Part shown: positions 16,438-18,763 of the stretch, in pieces | How the letters are laid out: each line of letters starts with the position of its first letter | How positions within the stretch are numbered: the first letter of the stretch is position 1 | Source of the DNA: CAZFHZ01 sp964519015 | Lineage (GTDB): Bacteria; Blakebacterota; Blakebacteria; Blakebacterales; CAYUVJ01 | Length of the DNA stretch: 18,763 nt | Reading direction: 5' to 3' | Assembly (NCBI GenBank): GCA_964519015.1 | Contig: CAZFHZ010000065.1 | Coordinates: 1 to 18,763 of the forward strand | Translations under genes and position numbers: made by a program | Notes under the pieces: generated by a model | What the model was told of the DNA's origin: nothing | Databases searched by the model: none | The model's input: the letters and a program-made list of their open reading frames with translations, nothing else

Positions 16438-17370
16438 TTAGCGCACCCGCCTCAGCCGTTCCCGCTCCGAGAGATAGCGGAAAAGGGCGAAATCAAGCGG
16501 GACCGAGGTGTCGAGCAGCACGAAGTCCGCCCCCCGCTCCCCCAGCCCTTTCTTCAGGCGGTCGACATGGGCCTGGAGCCGCTCGGTGTAGCGTTCCCGC
16601 GCTTTCCGGGGCACGATCGGAAGCTGTTCCCCACTCTCCAGGTCCTGGAAGAGGGTGGGATCCTCGAAGGGGAAGGTCAGCTCGTACTCGTCGAGCAGGT
16701 GGAAGACGATGACCTCGTGCCCGCGGAAAGCGAGCTCCCCGACCGCGGCCAGGATGCGCTCCGCCTCCTCGTACCCGTCGCTGAGGATGGCGATGATGCC
16801 CCGCCGCGAAGCCAGTTCGGCCACCTTGTGGAGGGAGCGTGAGAGGGGCGTGCGGGGCCGGGCCTCGGGGCGGGCCCGGTCGAGGGCGTAGAGCACATCC
16901 TCCAGGTGCCGGGCGGCACAGGGGACGTATTCCTGCAGGCCCTCCCCCACCACGACCGTCCCGACCCGGTCCCGCTGCAGGTGGGAGAAGTAGGTCAGGC
17001 TGGCGGCCAGGTAGCGGGCGTAATCGAACTTGGAGAGGGTGGTGCTGGCATAGTCCATCGAGCGCGAGGCGTCCACGACCACCAGGAAGTCGGCATTCGT
17101 CTCGGCCTCGAACTCCTTGACGTAGTGGCGGTCGGTGCGGGCGTAGAGACGCCAGTCGATACGGCGGATGTCGTCCCCCGGCATGTAGGGGCGGTGCTCG
17201 GCGAAATCGACCGAGAGCCCCAGGAAGGGGGAGCGGTGCAGCCCGTTGATGAAACCGTGCACGACGGTCCGGGCCACCAGCAGCAGGCTGTCGATACGGG
17301 CCAGCACCAGGGGGTCGATGAACTGCGCCCCCGGCGCTACCGTCCGTCCGGTGTGCTCGCCCGTAGCCAC
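16438..17370 (-). CDS. DUF58 family vWA protein
   Basis: This 310-residue cytoplasmic protein contains the DUF58 core YMPGDDIRRIDWRLYART (62-79) followed by a vWA fold with complete MIDAS residues: DASRS (100-104), Thr173 and Asp197. It has no membrane helix, unlike longer DUF58 proteins. The start is GTG at 17370, 9 nt after the MoxR stop, with AGGGG across that stop as a likely binding site. DUF58 proteins almost always sit next to MoxR ATPases and are thought to be their substrate-recruiting or metal-sensing partner. The neighbours here fit that picture. Confidence 0.93.
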   Translation of the reverse strand: MATGEHTGRTVAPGAQFIDPLVLARIDSLLLVARTVVHGFINGLHRSPFLGLSVDFAEHRPYMPGDDIRRIDWRLYARTDRHYVKEFEAETNADFLVVVDASRSMDYASTTLSKFDYARYLAASLTYFSHLQRDRVGTVVVGEGLQEYVPCAARHLEDVLYALDRARPEARPRTPLSRSLHKVAELASRRGIIAILSDGYEEAERILAAVGELAFRGHEVIVFHLLDEYELTFPFEDPTLFQDLESGEQLPIVPRKARERYTERLQAHVDRLKKGLGERGADFVLLDTSVPLDFALFRYLSERERLRRVR

Positions 17371-17379
17371 GCCGCGCCC

Positions 17380-18408
17380 CTACATCCCCGAGGCGGGCGC
17401 CGGGACCGTCTCCAGCAACCGCTCGACCAGGAATGCGGTGGTGATGCGCTCGGCCTCGGCGTGGAAGTTGGTCAGGATGCGGTGGCGGAAGACAGGGTGG
17501 ACCATCGCCCGCACATCCTCGATGCCGACGTGGTAGCGGCCGAGGGTAAGTGCCCGCGCCTTGGCGGCCAGGATGACGTACTGGGCGGCCCGCAGACTGG
17601 CTCCGTACGAGACCCACTGGCGGATGAAGTCGGGGGCGTCGGGCCCGATCGGCCGGCTGGTCCGGGCCATGCTGACGGCGTAGCGCATGACCGGGTCGGC
17701 CACCGGGACCTTGCGCACTAGGCGCTGGAAGGCCACGATGTCCGCCCCGGTGGCGACCACCTCGAGCCGGTTCTCCTGGAGCTCGGTGGTGCTGCGCACC
17801 ACGGCGATCTCGTCGTCCTCGGGCAGGTAGTCGATCACGATGTCGAACATGAACCGGTCGAGCTGCGCCTCCGGCAGGGGGTAGGTGCCCTCGAGCTCGA
17901 TCGGGTTCTGGGTGGCGAAGACGAAGAAGGGCTCTTCGAGCGTGTAGGTAGTCCCCTGCACCGTCACCCGGTGCTCCTGCATGGCCTCGAGCAGGGCCGA
18001 CTGCGTCTTGGGAGGCGTACGGTTGATCTCGTCGGCCAGCACGATGTTGGCGAAGACCGGGCCGGGGGTGAAGACCAGGTGGCGCCCCCCCGTCTGCGGG
18101 TCCTCCTGGATGATGTCGGTCCCCGTAATGTCCGAGGGCATCAGGTCGGGGGTGAACTGGATGCGGCTGAACTTCAGGTCGAGCACCTCGGCGAGGGTAT
18201 GGATGAGCATCGTCTTGGCCAGTCCGGGCACCCCGGTGACGATGCTGTTCCCCCCCACGAAGAGGGTCAGGAGGACCTGCTCGACGACCTCGTCCTGTCC
18301 GATGATCAGTTTGCGCAGTTCGCTCAGGATCCGGTCGCGCGCCTCGGTCATCTTCGCGGCGAGCGCGACGTCGTCCTCATCCTGCAGCGTCCGGGTCGAT
18401 TCGGTCAT
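17380..18408 (-). CDS. MoxR family AAA+ ATPase
   Basis: This 342-residue ATPase is expected to act as a hexameric chaperone that remodels or activates partner proteins. Motifs seen are Walker A GVPGLAKT (59-66), Walker B IVLADEINR (122-130), the sensor 1 segment FVFATQNP (162-169) and LDRF (183-186). A C-terminal helical lid closes the protein. The ATG at 18408 has GAGGAG 5 nt upstream. The gene lies 9 nt after the DUF4159 gene and 9 nt before the DUF58 gene, so the three are almost certainly one transcript. Length and motifs are normal for the family. The natural substrate is unknown; vWA partners are encoded directly downstream. Confidence 0.96.
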   Translation of the reverse strand: MTESTRTLQDEDDVALAAKMTEARDRILSELRKLIIGQDEVVEQVLLTLFVGGNSIVTGVPGLAKTMLIHTLAEVLDLKFSRIQFTPDLMPSDITGTDIIQEDPQTGGRHLVFTPGPVFANIVLADEINRTPPKTQSALLEAMQEHRVTVQGTTYTLEEPFFVFATQNPIELEGTYPLPEAQLDRFMFDIVIDYLPEDDEIAVVRSTTELQENRLEVVATGADIVAFQRLVRKVPVADPVMRYAVSMARTSRPIGPDAPDFIRQWVSYGASLRAAQYVILAAKARALTLGRYHVGIEDVRAMVHPVFRHRILTNFHAEAERITTAFLVERLLETVPAPASGM

Positions 18409-18417
18409 GCCGACTCC

Positions 18418-18763
18418 TCAGTGTGTCAGGCCGTAGATGATGTAGTTCACTCCGAACTTGTACGCCTCGTTGGAGAGAGCGACCGGCAGGTAACCCCGGT
18501 CGGACCACTCCCAGTAATCCCCGATATCGTTGTCGTAGTTGATCACCACCAGCAGACGCCGGGAGGGATCGTTCTCCTCGTAGATTCCGTACCAGGTCGG
18601 GGTGAGCCAGCGGTAGTTGGGATGCTCGAAGCCCTCGAAGGTGTCGATGTCGAAGAAGGTGTGGAAGACCGGTTCGCTGGGGTCGAGCAGCACCAGCCGC
18701 CCCTCGGGGAGCACCCGCTGGATCTGGCGGTCCCACAGGTCCCAGGTGTGGCCGCCGGGCCCT
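18418..18763 (-). CDS. DUF4159 domain protein, C-terminal part only
   Basis: The frame is open to the right edge of the window, so only about 114 C-terminal residues are seen. The visible part has W-D-L-W-D-R-Q-I-Q-R-V-L-P-E-G near the edge, then PVFHTFFDID, WYGIYEEN, NDIGDYWEWSD and a terminal SNEAYKFGVNYIIYGLTH. These conserved aromatic and acidic segments are the hallmark of DUF4159. Related domains have a flavodoxin/amidotransferase-like fold, but the function is unknown. It is probably the first visible gene of the MoxR operon and may carry an N-terminal signal or membrane segment outside the window. An internal GTG at 18714 is not the true start because the conserved segment continues upstream of it. 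Confidence 0.88.
   Translation of the reverse strand, partial: GPGGHTWDLWDRQIQRVLPEGRLVLLDPSEPVFHTFFDIDTFEGFEHPNYRWLTPTWYGIYEENDPSRRLLVVINYDNDIGDYWEWSDRGYLPVALSNEAYKFGVNYIIYGLTH

Noticed and set aside
14745..16712. 655-residue plus-strand open frame opposite BatA-like and DUF58 genes
   Set aside because: It crosses two real genes on the other strand, has no motif and shows biased G/P/R/Q composition.
17246..17536. 96-residue plus-strand frame across the MoxR/DUF58 junction
   Set aside because: It is antisense to two well-supported genes and has no motif or ribosome binding site of note.

Overview
The window is GC-rich, densely coded bacterial DNA with good AGGAGG-type ribosome binding sites and frequent GTG starts. 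Lipoproteins of the 6-bladed beta-propeller type and a DUF4159-MoxR-DUF58-BatA-DUF4175 gene order suggest a Gemmatimonadota-like or other FCB-related lineage. The clear Shine-Dalgarno sites argue against Bacteroidota proper. This placement is inference from gene content, not a phylogenetic result. I saw no tRNA, rRNA, CRISPR array or transposase. No gene-free stretch exceeds 300 bases; the largest gap (9209-9456, 248 bp) is described below.

Left part (1-3546, + strand): the C-terminus of a YtcJ-type amidohydrolase, a membrane-anchored seven-heme NapC/NirT-type cytochrome c that resembles ImcH-like quinol-oxidising cytochromes, and diaminopimelate decarboxylase (lysA). These look like unrelated housekeeping and respiratory genes.

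Middle-left (3577-7829): a small four-helix membrane protein lies downstream of a GH29 alpha-L-fucosidase lipoprotein on the minus strand. A GH36/melibiase-like glycosidase lipoprotein is divergent on the plus strand. The two glycosidases share a 146-bp intergenic region with a plausible -10 element on each strand, and together look like a small glycan-trimming locus.

Middle-right (7904-11042): two paralogous 6-bladed beta-propeller lipoproteins on the minus strand, separated by a short unrecognised gene on the opposite strand. The first propeller is visibly less GC-rich than its neighbours and is bracketed by an exact 21-bp direct repeat, one copy of which lies inside the 3' end of the GH36 gene.

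Right part (11074-18763, minus strand): a tightly packed operon read right to left: DUF4159 protein (cut by the window end), MoxR AAA+ ATPase, DUF58 vWA protein, BatA-like membrane vWA protein, and a very large DUF4175-type membrane protein with about 590 residues of Q/E/R-rich coiled coil. Genes are 1-9 nt apart or overlap by 4 nt. The second propeller lipoprotein follows only 31 nt later. MoxR ATPases paired with vWA proteins are generally thought to act as chaperone or assembly machines; the job of this extended version with DUF4175 and DUF4159 is not established and is the most interesting functional question here.
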